A stretch of 64,000 nt of DNA from Bacillota bacterium (GCA_023409265.1 JAEYHZ010000014.1:744001-808000); one strand, 5' to 3'. Positions 8,990 through 18,640 are shown, numbered from the stretch's first letter. Numbers and translations are program-made. Notes: generated from the letters alone by a model not told the origin.

Positions 8990-10603
8990 TTATGCCTGCT
9001 TTGATACTTTTTCGAACCTTGCCCAATATTTCTTTGGCAGTAAGTCTATATCATCACATTCAGCCAATGCAAGCTCGGTCATGAATTCCACATCCTGAGT
9101 GCTGGGCCTGCATTTTTTCAGAGCTTCCTTCAATATTGTTCCCGTAATCACGGGGTGTTCTTCCTTCTTGTTGCAGGCCAATTCATATGCTTTCCTGACA
9201 ACTGTATCGATTTCTGCACCGGTATAGTTTTCTGCAAGCTTCGAAAAAGGGAGGAAGTCCTGGATATTTGTAGCAAGACCGTATTTATTAATAATAATTT
9301 TGAATATTTGAGCCCGCTCCTCCTGCTCAGGTAAAAGTACCGGTATCTTTTTATCAAATCTTCCAGCTCTTTTTAATGCGGCGTCAATGAGGTCAGGCCT
9401 GTTGGTGGCTGCTATAAATATTATTCTTCCCCTATTATTTGTATTACTGGTGAACTGTAAAAATTCGCTGAAAATATTTCTGCTGACTCCGCTGTCTCCT
9501 GATTCACCTCTCCTGAAGGCAGTATCTATTTCATCTACAAATACTATAACAGGCTCCTGGGATTTTGCTCCCAGCAGGCATTTCTTGAAATTCTTTTCAC
9601 TTTCACCTACATACTGTCCCAAAATCCTGGACATATCTATTTTAACGCAATTGAATCCACTGGACTTGGCAAGTGCTTCAACCAAAAGAGTTTTTCCTGT
9701 TCCGGAGGGTCCACATAAAAGTATTCCCATAGGGACTCTTCTTGAATCCCCTCTTCTGATGGGTTCAATAATATTTTTTGTCAGATATGCCTTGGCAGCG
9801 TCCATACCTCCAAGATCATCAAAATCTATCTCAGGATATATAAACTCAAGTACATCACCATATTCCTTTTGAAGCACATCATGCTTCTTCTGCTTTATGA
9901 ATTCAAAGGTTATTGGTACTCCCTCAGCCTCAGCTTTGAGCTTTATATCCTTAATACTTTTTCTGTTGAGCCCCGAGGACAGCTTTGCAAATTCCTCCAG
10001 AGATATCTCAGACTTTGCAGTCTTATCTTCAAGAAGGTAATTAATATAGCTCTTTCTTTCCTCTTCATTAGGTAACTCTACAAGTATGGGCTCAATGCGG
10101 TAGGCCGGCTTGAGAAATTCTCTGCTGATGTCGGCCAGGTTGTCTGCCAGCATGAATATGGTACTTCCTACAGACGAAATTCTGGAATTCACAGACCACT
10201 CCGACAGCCATATGAGAGCCATTCTTTCCTCCAGGGTCATGCTGCCGATGTCGCCGGCCGGCACAATTTTCTCTGCATGATCAATAAACAATGCCATTTT
10301 GGTACTTCTCAGAGCAATGTCTATGAATGGGAAAATTTTAGAGGGCATGGAACGGAAAAGATTTGCCACTTCGTTCCCGGTTATCATATTAAATTCACGT
10401 TCCATAGACGGTTCCAAAAAAGTAAGTCCCCTTGATATATCATAAAAAGCGACTATTCCGAATTTCCTCTGCTTTATAAATTCATCATCAAGGTATCTGA
10501 ATATGTTTCTGTTATTATCCATCAGATCCTTTACATTGAAATAAAACAAAAATTCATGCGAAATACCAGATTTGTATTTTGACAAAAATTCATTAAACCA
10601 CAT
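8990..10603 (-). CDS. AAA+ ATPase with a degenerate first AAA domain
   Basis: A 537-residue protein. The C-terminal half (about 265-500) is a classical AAA domain: DDLGGMDAAKAYL, Walker A GPSGTGKT, Walker B VIVFVDEIDTAF, sensor/SRH AATNRPDLIDAALKRAGRFD. The N-terminal half looks like a second AAA domain that has lost Walker A but keeps a Walker-B-like ALFIDHAEKIV and a sensor-1-like STIFMLADN, with a helical lid after it. Paired active/inactive AAA modules occur in CDC48-type unfoldases. No membrane segment or DNA-binding domain is visible. The ATG follows AAAGGATAA. It heads the run that includes the PspA-like gene, so it may remodel PspA polymers (inference). Confidence 0.82.
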   Translation of the reverse strand: MWFNEFLSKYKSGISHEFLFYFNVKDLMDNNRNIFRYLDDEFIKQRKFGIVAFYDISRGLTFLEPSMEREFNMITGNEVANLFRSMPSKIFPFIDIALRSTKMALFIDHAEKIVPAGDIGSMTLEERMALIWLSEWSVNSRISSVGSTIFMLADNLADISREFLKPAYRIEPILVELPNEEERKSYINYLLEDKTAKSEISLEEFAKLSSGLNRKSIKDIKLKAEAEGVPITFEFIKQKKHDVLQKEYGDVLEFIYPEIDFDDLGGMDAAKAYLTKNIIEPIRRGDSRRVPMGILLCGPSGTGKTLLVEALAKSSGFNCVKIDMSRILGQYVGESEKNFKKCLLGAKSQEPVIVFVDEIDTAFRRGESGDSGVSRNIFSEFLQFTSNTNNRGRIIFIAATNRPDLIDAALKRAGRFDKKIPVLLPEQEERAQIFKIIINKYGLATNIQDFLPFSKLAENYTGAEIDTVVRKAYELACNKKEEHPVITGTILKEALKKCRPSTQDVEFMTELALAECDDIDLLPKKYWARFEKVSKQA

Positions 10604-10708
10604 ATATTATCCTTTGCCAGCAAAAAGTATTTGTTAAATATAGCTTGTTCATAAAAAATAATTCTTTATCTTAATTATATACAAAAAATTAAAAAAAGTC
10701 TGCTTCCA

Positions 10709-11392
10709 CTATTTGTTTTTCTGCATTTTAATCGAATTAAGTATTGTGGCTTCCTGATTTATAATATGAGTTTTTGCCAGACTTCTAGAAGCTTCTATTG
10801 ACCTGGAGGATATAGCTTCAAATATGTCACTGTGTTCTTTAATAAGATTTCTTGGGCTGCTGTAATCCTTGAGATAAATAACTCTGAATCTTTGAACCTG
10901 CTCTCTCAGATTGTTTAGTATTGTAATCAGCTTGTCATTTCTTGAAGCTTTATAGATAATGTCGTGAAACTCCGCATCTTTTTTAATAGAACCGTTAAGA
11001 TTTTCCTTTTCAATGTAGGAAGCAAACTGGATATTGATATGCTTAAGTTCCTTCATTTCATCGTCTGTAATTCTTTCAGCTGCCAATGCGGTAGCAAGTC
11101 CATCAAGAGATGCACGTACTTCAAGCACATCCATAATATCTTTTACCGAGAGCTCTGCAACATGAGCACCCTTTCTGGGAATCATGTCCACAAGTCCCTC
11201 CAGCTCCAACTTTCTAATCGCCTCTCTGACAGGAGTCCTGCTAACTCCCATCTTGTCTGCCAGCTGAACCTCCATCAGCCTTTCTCCGGGACGGAGTTCG
11301 CCAATAATAATCGCCTCTCTCAAAGAATTAAAAATTACCTCTCTTAAGGGCTTATAGTCGTTAAGATTTATTTTTGATAATTTACCTGCCAT
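10709..11392 (-). CDS. GntR-family (FadR/FCD subfamily) transcriptional regulator
   Basis: A 227-residue regulator. The N-terminal winged helix (residues 15-85) includes REAIIIGELRPGERL and KMGVSRTPVREAIRKLELEGLV, which is the GntR recognition helix. It is followed by an all-helical FCD effector domain with the metal-ligand pattern D...H...H (for example DAEFHDIIYKASRN and KEHSDIFEAI). FCD proteins sense carboxylate metabolites. It starts 13 bp after the ispE stop, with AAGGAGG before the ATG, so it is co-transcribed with ispE although no link to isoprenoids is expected. Its target is unknown; no dyad resembling a GntR site was identified nearby. Confidence 0.9.
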   Translation of the reverse strand: MAGKLSKINLNDYKPLREVIFNSLREAIIIGELRPGERLMEVQLADKMGVSRTPVREAIRKLELEGLVDMIPRKGAHVAELSVKDIMDVLEVRASLDGLATALAAERITDDEMKELKHINIQFASYIEKENLNGSIKKDAEFHDIIYKASRNDKLITILNNLREQVQRFRVIYLKDYSSPRNLIKEHSDIFEAISSRSIEASRSLAKTHIINQEATILNSIKMQKNK

Positions 11393-11405
11393 AATTGCCT
11401 CCTTG

Positions 11406-12254
11406 TTAATTAACGGTATGTGTTAAAATACACTCATGCTTGCCGCTTTTTAATTTATTAAACGCATATTCTGCTTTTTGAACATTTTCAAAAATCCCAA
11501 ATACAGTTGGGCCGCTTCCGCTCATCATGCTTCCAAGAGCGCCAAGCTTCAAAAGATCTTTCTTTATCAGTTCAATTACCTTATATTTTTCAGTAGTTAC
11601 GCTCTCCAGTACATTTCTCATATCAGCTGCAACAGTTTTTATATCTCCTGTCTCAAGAGCCGATATAAGCCTGCCGGTGTCAGGTCTCTGTATTACTTTT
11701 GACAGATTCAGATTTTTATAAACCCATGCTGTGGATACGCCTATTCTGGGTTTAACCAAAACTAATGGAATATTTCCCGCTGCTGCAAGAGGCGTCAGCT
11801 TTTCTCCTATTCCTTCGGCCAGGGCTGTCCCGCCCATAATACAATACGGAACATCAGCTCCAATTGTCTTTCCCAGTTCCATAAGTTCACTTTGTTCTAT
11901 ACCCAGGTCAAACAGAGAATTTATACCCTTTAATACAGCTGCAGCATCCGTGCTTCCACCAGCCAAGCCTGCTGCAACAGGGATATTCTTATTTACCTCT
12001 ATGCGTACTCCGGAATTGATATTAAATTTATTAAGCATTGCTTCTGCTGCCTTATAAGCTATATTTGAACTGTTATTCGGTACAAACGGAGCCTCACACT
12101 TTATTTCCACCCCTGCTGGAATTTCGTGAATAGATATAGTATCATGTAACTGTATGGTCTGCATAATCATTTGAAGGGTATGATAGCCATCTTCCCTTCT
12201 TCCTAAAACATCCAAAGACAAATTAATCTTTGCATGTGCATTAAGTGAAATCAT
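11406..12254 (-). CDS. ispE: 4-diphosphocytidyl-2-C-methyl-D-erythritol kinase
   Basis: Phosphorylates the 2-hydroxyl of CDP-methylerythritol in the non-mevalonate isoprenoid pathway. The 282-residue GHMP kinase shows the N-terminal AHAKINLSLDVLGRREDGYH signature, the ATP loop PVAAGLAGGSTDAAA near residue 95, and the C-terminal GSMMSGSGPTVFG. The full family length is present. The start has AAAGGAAG in front. It lies in the conserved veg-sipL-ispE neighbourhood. Confidence 0.96.
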   Translation of the reverse strand: MISLNAHAKINLSLDVLGRREDGYHTLQMIMQTIQLHDTISIHEIPAGVEIKCEAPFVPNNSSNIAYKAAEAMLNKFNINSGVRIEVNKNIPVAAGLAGGSTDAAAVLKGINSLFDLGIEQSELMELGKTIGADVPYCIMGGTALAEGIGEKLTPLAAAGNIPLVLVKPRIGVSTAWVYKNLNLSKVIQRPDTGRLISALETGDIKTVAADMRNVLESVTTEKYKVIELIKKDLLKLGALGSMMSGSGPTVFGIFENVQKAEYAFNKLKSGKHECILTHTVN

Positions 12255-12569
12255 CTATTCTCTTCCTTTAACATTAGTTTAGTACATTATATACAAAATA
12301 CAATTTAATATCAATATAAATCAACGGTGATAGTGCTTACACAAATATGCTGTTATTAAAATGTTTATTTTTAGTACATAGCTTTAGACATGACAAAAAA
12401 ATAAAACTCCGTTTTAAGGCTGGATCTTTTTCGTTAAGACATGGTGGAGGAAGGCGCAATTAAGTTATTATTTAATCATTCTTTAATGCAAAAAAGGTGC
12501 CTGATAAAATTCAGACACCATCTTTAAATATTATAGTTTTTTATGTATTTAAGTCTTAAAACTCATAGG
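12255..12569. repeat. 315-bp intergenic region with a degenerate copy of the acpS-downstream element
   Basis: Contains ATAAAACTCCGTTTTAA at about 12402 and AAGTTATTATTTAATCAT at about 12463. Both are near copies of the loop and right arm of the hairpin after acpS (2562-2618), here separated by about 40 extra bases and without a matching left arm. No gene is seen; the sipL terminator is at its right end. Confidence 0.45.
12490..12519 (-). terminator. Rho-independent terminator of sipL
   Basis: On the minus strand GGTGTCTGA, a short loop and TCAGGCACC are followed by a run of T (plus-strand A-run 12490-12495). It lies 50 bp past the sipL stop. Confidence 0.85.
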
Positions 12570-14138
12570 TTAAACGGCCTTCTTCAGTACAATAATCTGC
12601 TGACCTACGGTCAAAATATCCCTATCTGTAAGATTATTTACTTTCATTAAAATATCCACAGTTGTACCATATCTCTTTGCAATTTTCCACAAATTGTCCC
12701 CCGGCTGTGTAATATATATAATCACACTTGGCATTGCCTGCTGCTTCTTCTCGTCTGGCAGACCTTCAACAGCTTTATGTATAACAGGTAGCCTCTTTTT
12801 TGCTTCAACTTTGGTTTTTACACCAATAACAACTCTGATCTCTACCTGGTCGGAGGAAATCATACTATAGTTGCAATGTTCCAGCTCGAGAGAAACCTCA
12901 GGCTTCATGTCACTGTTGGCTCCCCTGATTTCAATATCCTGTTTGAAAGGAATATCCTTTTTGAAACAGAATATTGGCTGCTCTTCATTGTTTGCCAGAT
13001 ATAGCAGGTTATTCTGTACAGCGCCCTCTACAACAACCTTGTCATTTTCTATTCTGCATTCGGAAGCATTGTATCTGCAAAGAACATTGAAGATTTCGGA
13101 TACTTCCGGAGTGCATTCTCTAAGATCCACAGTATCTTTTATTATAATCTGGCTTCTGCTCTCTGCAAAGATTTCATCCAGATCAATAGTACTTTTCTCC
13201 AATGAAATCCTTGATTTCGGACTATATGCATCCGCCAGCACTTCAGCTATTCTTTTACTGGTACCGTTGGCATATATGTTTAAGGTAACTTCAGCCCTGA
13301 TATTTCTAAGTTCTCCATCTACATCTTCAACGGCCTCGACTTTATAATCCACCAAATCATAATCAACATCAACTATAGTATCTTCATCCACACCATCCAG
13401 CTCAACAAACTGTGTAAAAGCAACCTCGTTTTCAATATACTGCATACTTCGGGATTCGTCATCAGCTATATAGAGAGTCGAAATTCCTATATCCCCCTTG
13501 ACTATAACCTTTCCGTCGGCTATTTTAAAATCCTTTCCGGATATTTTTACATCATTTCTAAGGACTTCGGCTATTGTAGGTTTGGTGGAGGGTAAATCCA
13601 GATCTTCCTTAATTACATAATTTACTTTGTTGCTGCCCAGAAATGAGCTCAGAAGTACATTATCTTTTAAAAGCTGTATGTCATCCAGCCCCACAACACC
13701 CGAGGAATATTCCCTTTCAATTTCATCATGTGCTTTACAGCTCAGCGATAAAATTGCTTTAACATTTATCTTTCTTCCGTTAAGAAGGTTATAATCCATG
13801 TGCTCCAAAATACCTTTTGTCCTGCACTTCATTCCGCTTCTGACTCCCGGTAGGTCAAGAGCATAAGAAAACGGTATATTTGATGTAATACTTTTTACGC
13901 TTCTGGCTTCATCATCAGATATATATAGAATTTTACATACGACACAGCCAGATGTAACTACCCTGTCAGTTCCTGTATCACAGCCAGTAACGAAAACATC
14001 TCCGTCTAGAAGAAGCACTCTGGCAATATCCGGCTTTGTATCCGGAACTATTATGTCATTTTCGATAACTGTCTGAATTGTATCCTCACCTAATAAATTA
14101 TTCACCCTAAAGGCCTCTTTTATTAAATCCAGAGACAT
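12570..14138 (-). CDS. sipL: SipL-like spore morphogenesis protein (SPOCS/DUF3794 repeats plus LysM)
   Basis: A 522-residue protein with three DUF3794 (SPOCS) beta modules, each ending with variants of L.EHMDYN / VDYDLVDYKVEAV / LELEHCNYSM, over residues about 1-440. A C-terminal LysM follows (YITQPGDNLWKIAKRYGTTV to the end). This is the length and layout of Clostridioides difficile SipL, which binds the ATPase SpoIVA to encase the forespore with coat. Position next to ispE and veg also matches clostridial sipL. Expression in the mother cell is expected, but no promoter was resolved. A GGGGAGG precedes the ATG. Confidence 0.85.
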   Translation of the reverse strand: MSLDLIKEAFRVNNLLGEDTIQTVIENDIIVPDTKPDIARVLLLDGDVFVTGCDTGTDRVVTSGCVVCKILYISDDEARSVKSITSNIPFSYALDLPGVRSGMKCRTKGILEHMDYNLLNGRKINVKAILSLSCKAHDEIEREYSSGVVGLDDIQLLKDNVLLSSFLGSNKVNYVIKEDLDLPSTKPTIAEVLRNDVKISGKDFKIADGKVIVKGDIGISTLYIADDESRSMQYIENEVAFTQFVELDGVDEDTIVDVDYDLVDYKVEAVEDVDGELRNIRAEVTLNIYANGTSKRIAEVLADAYSPKSRISLEKSTIDLDEIFAESRSQIIIKDTVDLRECTPEVSEIFNVLCRYNASECRIENDKVVVEGAVQNNLLYLANNEEQPIFCFKKDIPFKQDIEIRGANSDMKPEVSLELEHCNYSMISSDQVEIRVVIGVKTKVEAKKRLPVIHKAVEGLPDEKKQQAMPSVIIYITQPGDNLWKIAKRYGTTVDILMKVNNLTDRDILTVGQQIIVLKKAV

Positions 14139-14255
14139 TTCTCCATCCTCCCCTTATTTTAAATCGTACATCTTTAATTATTAAGATGAAAACCTGATAA
14201 TTAATAATTCTGCTATGTTATATATATTAGTAAGTTGAGAAAAATATGACAAAAT

Positions 14256-14321
14256 AAAAAAGAGACCCTCTGTGAAGTCTCTTTTGAAAACAAAAAAGTC
14301 ATTATAAAAATGACCTTTTTT
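14256..14321 (-). terminator. Two tandem terminators after veg
   Basis: Two hairpins, 14292-14321 (AAAAAGGTCATT / AATGACTTTTTT) and 14256-14285 (AAAAGAGAC / GTCTCTTTTT), each end in a T-run on the minus strand and are symmetric enough to work both ways. They lie between veg and sipL and probably insulate the two. Confidence 0.8.
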
Positions 14322-14414
14322 GCAACCCATGTGAAGCTTTTGGGTTTATTATATTATTAAGTTTTCTCAGAAAGCGCTGTAAACTCTTCCCAATGGAAGA
14401 ATACTAAAACAAGA

Positions 14415-14681
14415 CTAACATACCTGAATTTTTTTGTCATCCTTATATACAACCAATTCAACTGCTTTTGTCAGTATATCAGTGTAGCTATATGAAACCC
14501 TTCTGGTATTATCGTACTCGTTTTCGAACTTTACTACAAAAATACTTGGATAAGTATTTTCAAGAACACCTTCTCTAATAAAAGATTTTTTGCGGCCCTT
14601 GTTGGCTCTTAGTTGTACCTTTTCACCAATACAGCCCTCAATGTCCCTCTTTATTTGAAAGAGCTCTCCTCGATCTATCAT
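14415..14681 (-). CDS. veg: Veg protein
   Basis: An 88-residue protein of the Veg (DUF1021) family: small SH3-like beta barrel with IKRDIEGCIGEKVQLRANKG at the N-terminus and SYSYTDILTKAVEL near the end, the family hallmark. In Bacillus subtilis Veg is a highly transcribed gene that stimulates biofilm matrix expression by a poorly understood route. Its position just upstream of sipL/ispE and downstream of a yabG fragment matches the Firmicute order. Start supported by GAGGTGAT before the ATG. Confidence 0.92.
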   Translation of the reverse strand: MIDRGELFQIKRDIEGCIGEKVQLRANKGRKKSFIREGVLENTYPSIFVVKFENEYDNTRRVSYSYTDILTKAVELVVYKDDKKIQVC

Positions 14682-14934
14682 GCTATCACCTCATCATCAG
14701 TTTAATTAATTATATCATAAATGAATCGACTTGTCAAAAATATTCTATTATACAAGCGTATTGCATCTATGTCAAGCACTTTTTTGCGTTTTGATGCCTA
14801 TATTGCCCAAAAATAAGGGGTTTAAGTAAAAAACTGCAATAAATATTTCCAAGAAAATCTCAAAAGCGCTTTATGGGTTAAGTCCCACAGAGATTTAGCT
14901 TACAGTTCAAATTAGGTATTTTTTAGTTCTTGTC

Positions 14935-15108
14935 CTATTCTTTAATATCAAGATCATCTTCTTCAGCGTCCGCTATCAACCTGACATTTACACCCTTTAA
15001 TATAATAAGCTTTTTCCCATTTACATCTTTAATGTCCGATACCCTGAAAAGAACATCTTTCTGGTAAGACTTCCTATATACCAGGCTACCTATTTCTATT
15101 TGTTGCAT
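14935..15108 (-). pseudogene. yabG: Truncated yabG (N-terminal domain only)
   Basis: A 57-residue product, MQQIEIGSLVYRKSYQKDVL and so on, strongly resembles the N-terminus of the sporulation protease YabG (recalled B. subtilis segments are VARKSYQMDVLFRI and VRLIADSDFSDL; here VYRKSYQKDVLFRV and VRLIADAEEDDL). The family is normally near 290 residues; here the frame stops after the first domain and the next 250 bases carry no recognisable protease part. It stands upstream of veg, the usual yabG position. The start is the ATG at 15108 with GGGGAAGG 6 nt upstream, not the longer frame. It could be a remnant or a retained stand-alone domain; the intact start and binding site leave both open. 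Confidence 0.7.
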
Positions 15109-15323
15109 AAATTGCCTTCCCCTCATAGTTTAGTATGCCAACTTTTGAATTTATTATTATTAATATATGTATCCAAAAAATTCAAAAATTTTTATATTAT
15201 ATTTTATGCGTTTTTTACGGTATTTGTGAATTTTACATCATATTCATTTTTTTATAGCTCAATTTAAACAGATTTGCTCAGAAAACACTTTAAAAATGAA
15301 TTAAATTTAGCAAATGAAAATTT

Positions 15324-15352
15324 TTGTAGTTTGGTAGTTGTTGTAGTATAAT
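15324..15352 (+). promoter_or_regulatory. Probable promoter of fhs
   Basis: A perfect TATAAT (15347-15352) lies 17 bp from TTGTAG (15324-15329), in the 373-bp AT-rich gap before fhs. The rest of the gap holds triple AAATTATT repeats just before the ribosome binding site; no riboswitch fold was recognised. Confidence 0.5.
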
Positions 15353-15482
15353 CAACGTTATATAATAATTTTCGTAAATCATTAAATAAATCTTTTTTAC
15401 CGTATATATTATAACCAATAAACCTGTAAAAAAATTAAATTATTAAATTATTAAATTATTGTATATTGGAAGGAGAAAAACA

Positions 15483-17153
15483 TTGCTTACAGATATACAG
15501 ATAGCCCAGAACTGTAAAATGCTCCATATCAGGAAAATTGCCGAAAAACTTGGCATAAATGAGGATGACCTGGAATACTACGGGAACTATAAAGCCAAAC
15601 TGTCCGACAAGTTATGGAACAGGGTGAAGTCTAACAAAGACGGCAAACTGGTGCTTGTTACGGCCATTAATCCTACTCCTGCCGGAGAAGGAAAAACTAC
15701 TACTACCGTTGGTTTGGGACAAGCAATGTCCAAAATAGGTAAAAATGCAGTAATCGCGCTGAGAGAACCCTCCCTGGGACCTGTTATGGGAATAAAAGGC
15801 GGTGCAGCCGGAGGAGGCTATGCTCAGGTTGTGCCTATGGAGGATATTAATCTCCATTTTACCGGGGATATGCATGCAATTACTGCTGCAAACAATCTTT
15901 TATCGGCTGCATTAGACAACCATCTGCAGCAGGGAAATAAACTTAACATCGATCCAAGACAGATTGTTTGGAAGCGTTGTATGGATATGAACGACAGGGC
16001 CTTAAGAAACGTAATTGTTGGTCTTGGAGGAAAAATGAACGGTGTTCCAAGAGAGGATGGCTTCAACATCACTGTTGCTTCTGAAATCATGGCCATACTA
16101 TGCCTGGCGTCCGACATAACCGACCTGAGAAAGCGCCTTGGGAGGGTTATTATCGGGTACAACTTTGACGGTCAGCCTGTTACCGCAAAAGACCTCAAAG
16201 TTGACGGCGCTATGACGCTTTTATTGAAGGACGCTATCAAGCCGAATCTGGTTCAGACTCTTGAGGGTACACCTGCCATAATGCACGGAGGACCCTTTGC
16301 AAACATAGCGCACGGCTGTAACAGTGTAACTGCTACAAAGCTGGCACTTAAGCTGGCTGACTACGTTATAACCGAGGCCGGTTTCGGTGCTGACCTTGGG
16401 GCTGAAAAATTCTTTGATATCAAGTGCCGCTTTGCAGGGCTGAAGCCTGACGCTGTTGTTTTGGTTGCTACAATCAGGGCTCTAAAATACAACGGTGGTA
16501 TTAAAAAAGAAAATCTTAAAGAGGAAAATATTCCTGCTCTTTCACTTGGTTTTGCCAATGTCGAAAAGCATATAGAAAACCTTAAGCAGTTTGGTGTGCC
16601 TGTACTCGTTGCCATAAACCACTTTGATACTGATACAGACCGTGAAGTTCAGCTGGTACGTGACAGATGTACTGCCCTTGGAGTTGAGGTTGCCTTCTCA
16701 GATGTATTCCTGAAGGGTGGAGAAGGCGGAATTGAGCTTGCTGAGAAGCTCGTTCAGTTAACAGATACCACTGTCTCCAACTTTGCACCAATATATGATG
16801 CAGCTCTTCCTATAAAGGAAAAGGTCAAGTCAATTGTCACCAAAATTTACGGTGGAAGTAACGTCATATATACTGCTGCCGCAGAAAAATCCATTTCAAA
16901 AATTGAAGAAATGGGACTTGATAAGCTGCCTATATGTATGGCAAAAACCCAGTATTCTTTATCTGATAACCCTGCCCTGTTAGGCAGACCTTCCGGTTTT
17001 GACGTTACAGTCCGGGAAGTGAGGATATCTGCTGGCGCAGGCTTTATAGTGGCTCTGACAGGTGATATTATGACAATGCCGGGTCTTCCCAAAGAGCCTG
17101 CCGCAGAAAAGATTGATATAGACGAAAATGGTGTTATTACTGGTTTGTTTTAA
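15483..17153 (+). CDS. fhs: Formate-tetrahydrofolate ligase
   Basis: Condenses formate with tetrahydrofolate using ATP to give 10-formyl-THF for purines and one-carbon metabolism. The 556-residue protein shows the P-loop-like [16 protein letters not shown] near residue 65, [20 protein letters not shown], and the C-terminal [15 protein letters not shown]. The longest frame begins at a TTG at 15459, but GGAAGGAG lies 7 nt before the TTG at 15483, and the resulting N-terminus [13 protein letters not shown] matches relatives. One of only two plus-strand genes left of oriC, with its own promoter and terminator. Confidence 0.96.
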   Translation: MLTDIQIAQNCKMLHIRKIAEKLGINEDDLEYYGNYKAKLSDKLWNRVKSNKDGKLVLVTAINPTPAGEGKTTTTVGLGQAMSKIGKNAVIALREPSLGPVMGIKGGAAGGGYAQVVPMEDINLHFTGDMHAITAANNLLSAALDNHLQQGNKLNIDPRQIVWKRCMDMNDRALRNVIVGLGGKMNGVPREDGFNITVASEIMAILCLASDITDLRKRLGRVIIGYNFDGQPVTAKDLKVDGAMTLLLKDAIKPNLVQTLEGTPAIMHGGPFANIAHGCNSVTATKLALKLADYVITEAGFGADLGAEKFFDIKCRFAGLKPDAVVLVATIRALKYNGGIKKENLKEENIPALSLGFANVEKHIENLKQFGVPVLVAINHFDTDTDREVQLVRDRCTALGVEVAFSDVFLKGGEGGIELAEKLVQLTDTTVSNFAPIYDAALPIKEKVKSIVTKIYGGSNVIYTAAAEKSISKIEEMGLDKLPICMAKTQYSLSDNPALLGRPSGFDVTVREVRISAGAGFIVALTGDIMTMPGLPKEPAAEKIDIDENGVITGLF

Positions 17154-17167
17154 TAATAATTAATAAT

Positions 17168-17198
17168 AAAAAGAGGGAGCGAAAAACTCCCTCTTTTT
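17168..17198 (+). terminator. Terminator of fhs
   Basis: Stem AAAAAGAGGGAG / CTCCCTCTTTTT with a 7-nt loop, 15 bp after the fhs stop; symmetric, so it may act on both strands. Confidence 0.9.
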
Positions 17199-17331
17199 CT
17201 CATGATATCTGTTGTCTGTTTTAACTCTTATAATATTTTCAGGTCTAAACTTGTGATTATTTTCATCATCTAGCCGGTATTTATTTTATACACTCTGAAT
17301 CTTTTATTAATTCATTTAACTATCCGTTGGC

Positions 17332-18315
17332 TCAAAGTGCACTAAACTTCTCCAGTAAGTCCTTATGATACTGAATCTCTTCAATAACCTCTTCAAGTCT
17401 TGTTATATAGTTCTGCTCCGACCAGCTCTTCCGGCTGTTATAATACTTGTTTATAACCCTCCAGAACTTCTGAGGGAACATAAGCATTATTTTCATGAGG
17501 TCGAGTTCACTTTCACAAAGAGATTCAATTTTACTGTATTCATTAATTATTATAGCTGCTTCATCGATATTCCACTGACATTTTCTCATTTTCCGTCTCA
17601 ATAGATTTACCAGATCATAAACCTTCAGATCATAACAGCAATATTCAAAATTAATCAGATACATATCCTCATTCTGGACAAAAATATTGTGATGATTAAA
17701 ATCATGATGTGATATGTTTCTGCTCTTTTCAGCATCCTCTACCAGATCATAGTAGTCTGAGGTATCAAGCATGTTCAATGCTCTTTCTCCAAGATCATAG
17801 AAGTAGTCTACATATTTGCACACCATATTGTCAAACTTCATTTTACCTTTTTGTGCAGTTTTTTTAAGCTTTTTTATTTCATCCAGCCTTTTGCGGTAAC
17901 AGCCTGGCAGCCTGCCAAGCTCACTTCTTGGGCTGCTGTTGTCAGAGCATATGTATCCATTGGAGGCTCTATGCATTTTGGCCAGCAATCTGGCGCATTT
18001 AATACTTTCCTCCCTGTTATCCAGATTTGATTCCCTTCCCTCAACATAATTACTCATGTATACGGTTTGCTCATTGCAGGTAATGCAGGAGCTGCCTGAA
18101 TTAGTATAAATGTTGCGGTCAGTATTACAAAAACCATTTCTATATAGATGTTCTTTTACTTCAGCTATAAAATTAATCCGGTCTGGCTTTAAGCTGGATA
18201 TTTTAATTAGTCTTTTTCCACTGTCAGTATTTGCAATAAACATATCTCTGAAATTGCTGATACTATTTATTTTAATATCGTAATTTTCCTGCAGTTCCCT
18301 TTCTAATTCATGCAT
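17332..18315 (-). CDS. CotS-type spore-coat kinase-fold protein
   Basis: A 327-residue protein of the CotS/YutH/aminoglycoside-phosphotransferase fold found in spore coats. The catalytic-loop equivalent SHHDFNHHNIFV is present near residue 210. The metal-binding segment, usually I-D-F-D-x, reads LINFEYCCYDLKVYDL, with Asn and Glu in place of the two Asp. No glycine-rich ATP loop is obvious. Phosphotransfer is therefore doubtful and a structural coat role is possible. The ATG at 18315 follows GGAGG by 7 nt and is preferred to the frame start 7 codons upstream. Monocistronic between fhs and por. Confidence 0.8.
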   Translation of the reverse strand: MHELERELQENYDIKINSISNFRDMFIANTDSGKRLIKISSLKPDRINFIAEVKEHLYRNGFCNTDRNIYTNSGSSCITCNEQTVYMSNYVEGRESNLDNREESIKCARLLAKMHRASNGYICSDNSSPRSELGRLPGCYRKRLDEIKKLKKTAQKGKMKFDNMVCKYVDYFYDLGERALNMLDTSDYYDLVEDAEKSRNISHHDFNHHNIFVQNEDMYLINFEYCCYDLKVYDLVNLLRRKMRKCQWNIDEAAIIINEYSKIESLCESELDLMKIMLMFPQKFWRVINKYYNSRKSWSEQNYITRLEEVIEEIQYHKDLLEKFSAL

Positions 18316-18640
18316 ATTGGCCTCCATGAGTCGCAAGTCGCGGTCACAAATAGTAATTGAAGTTATCTCCTAAATTGCTACAGTAATTTATCCATAATAT
18401 CAGTATTTCGTTACTAGAATTATATGAACAAAAAGCTGTGTGTAGTACACTGCTATCTTTAAATTCTTATTTGAAAGGCTTTCAGGAATAGCTGATGAAT
18501 AGGTGGTGAATAGCTGACATGGTAATAAGGTAACCAATTTCTTACTTTAGCCTGCTCAGGAAGTAATTTAAAATGGATGAGAGCCTGCATAATCCGGACT
18601 CATGAATCGGATCTGCAAAAAATTTTGAATGAAAAAGGCA
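18316..18640. other. Intergenic region between cotS-like and porB
   Basis: No gene seen. It holds a direct repeat GAATAGCTGA at 18486-18495 and 18508-18517 and a short GC-containing inverted repeat around 18606-18625. The segment next to the cotS-like start reads GCGACTCATGGAGG, similar to the leader of the hydrolase at 54.5 kb. Confidence 0.4.

Noticed and set aside
9387..9872. 161-codon plus-strand frame opposite the AAA ATPase
   Set aside because: It is the antisense shadow of a well-supported ATPase gene, with no ribosome binding site and low-complexity product.
15109..15482. Riboswitch upstream of fhs
   Set aside because: The leader is mostly A/T repeats and no known aptamer core was recognisable.
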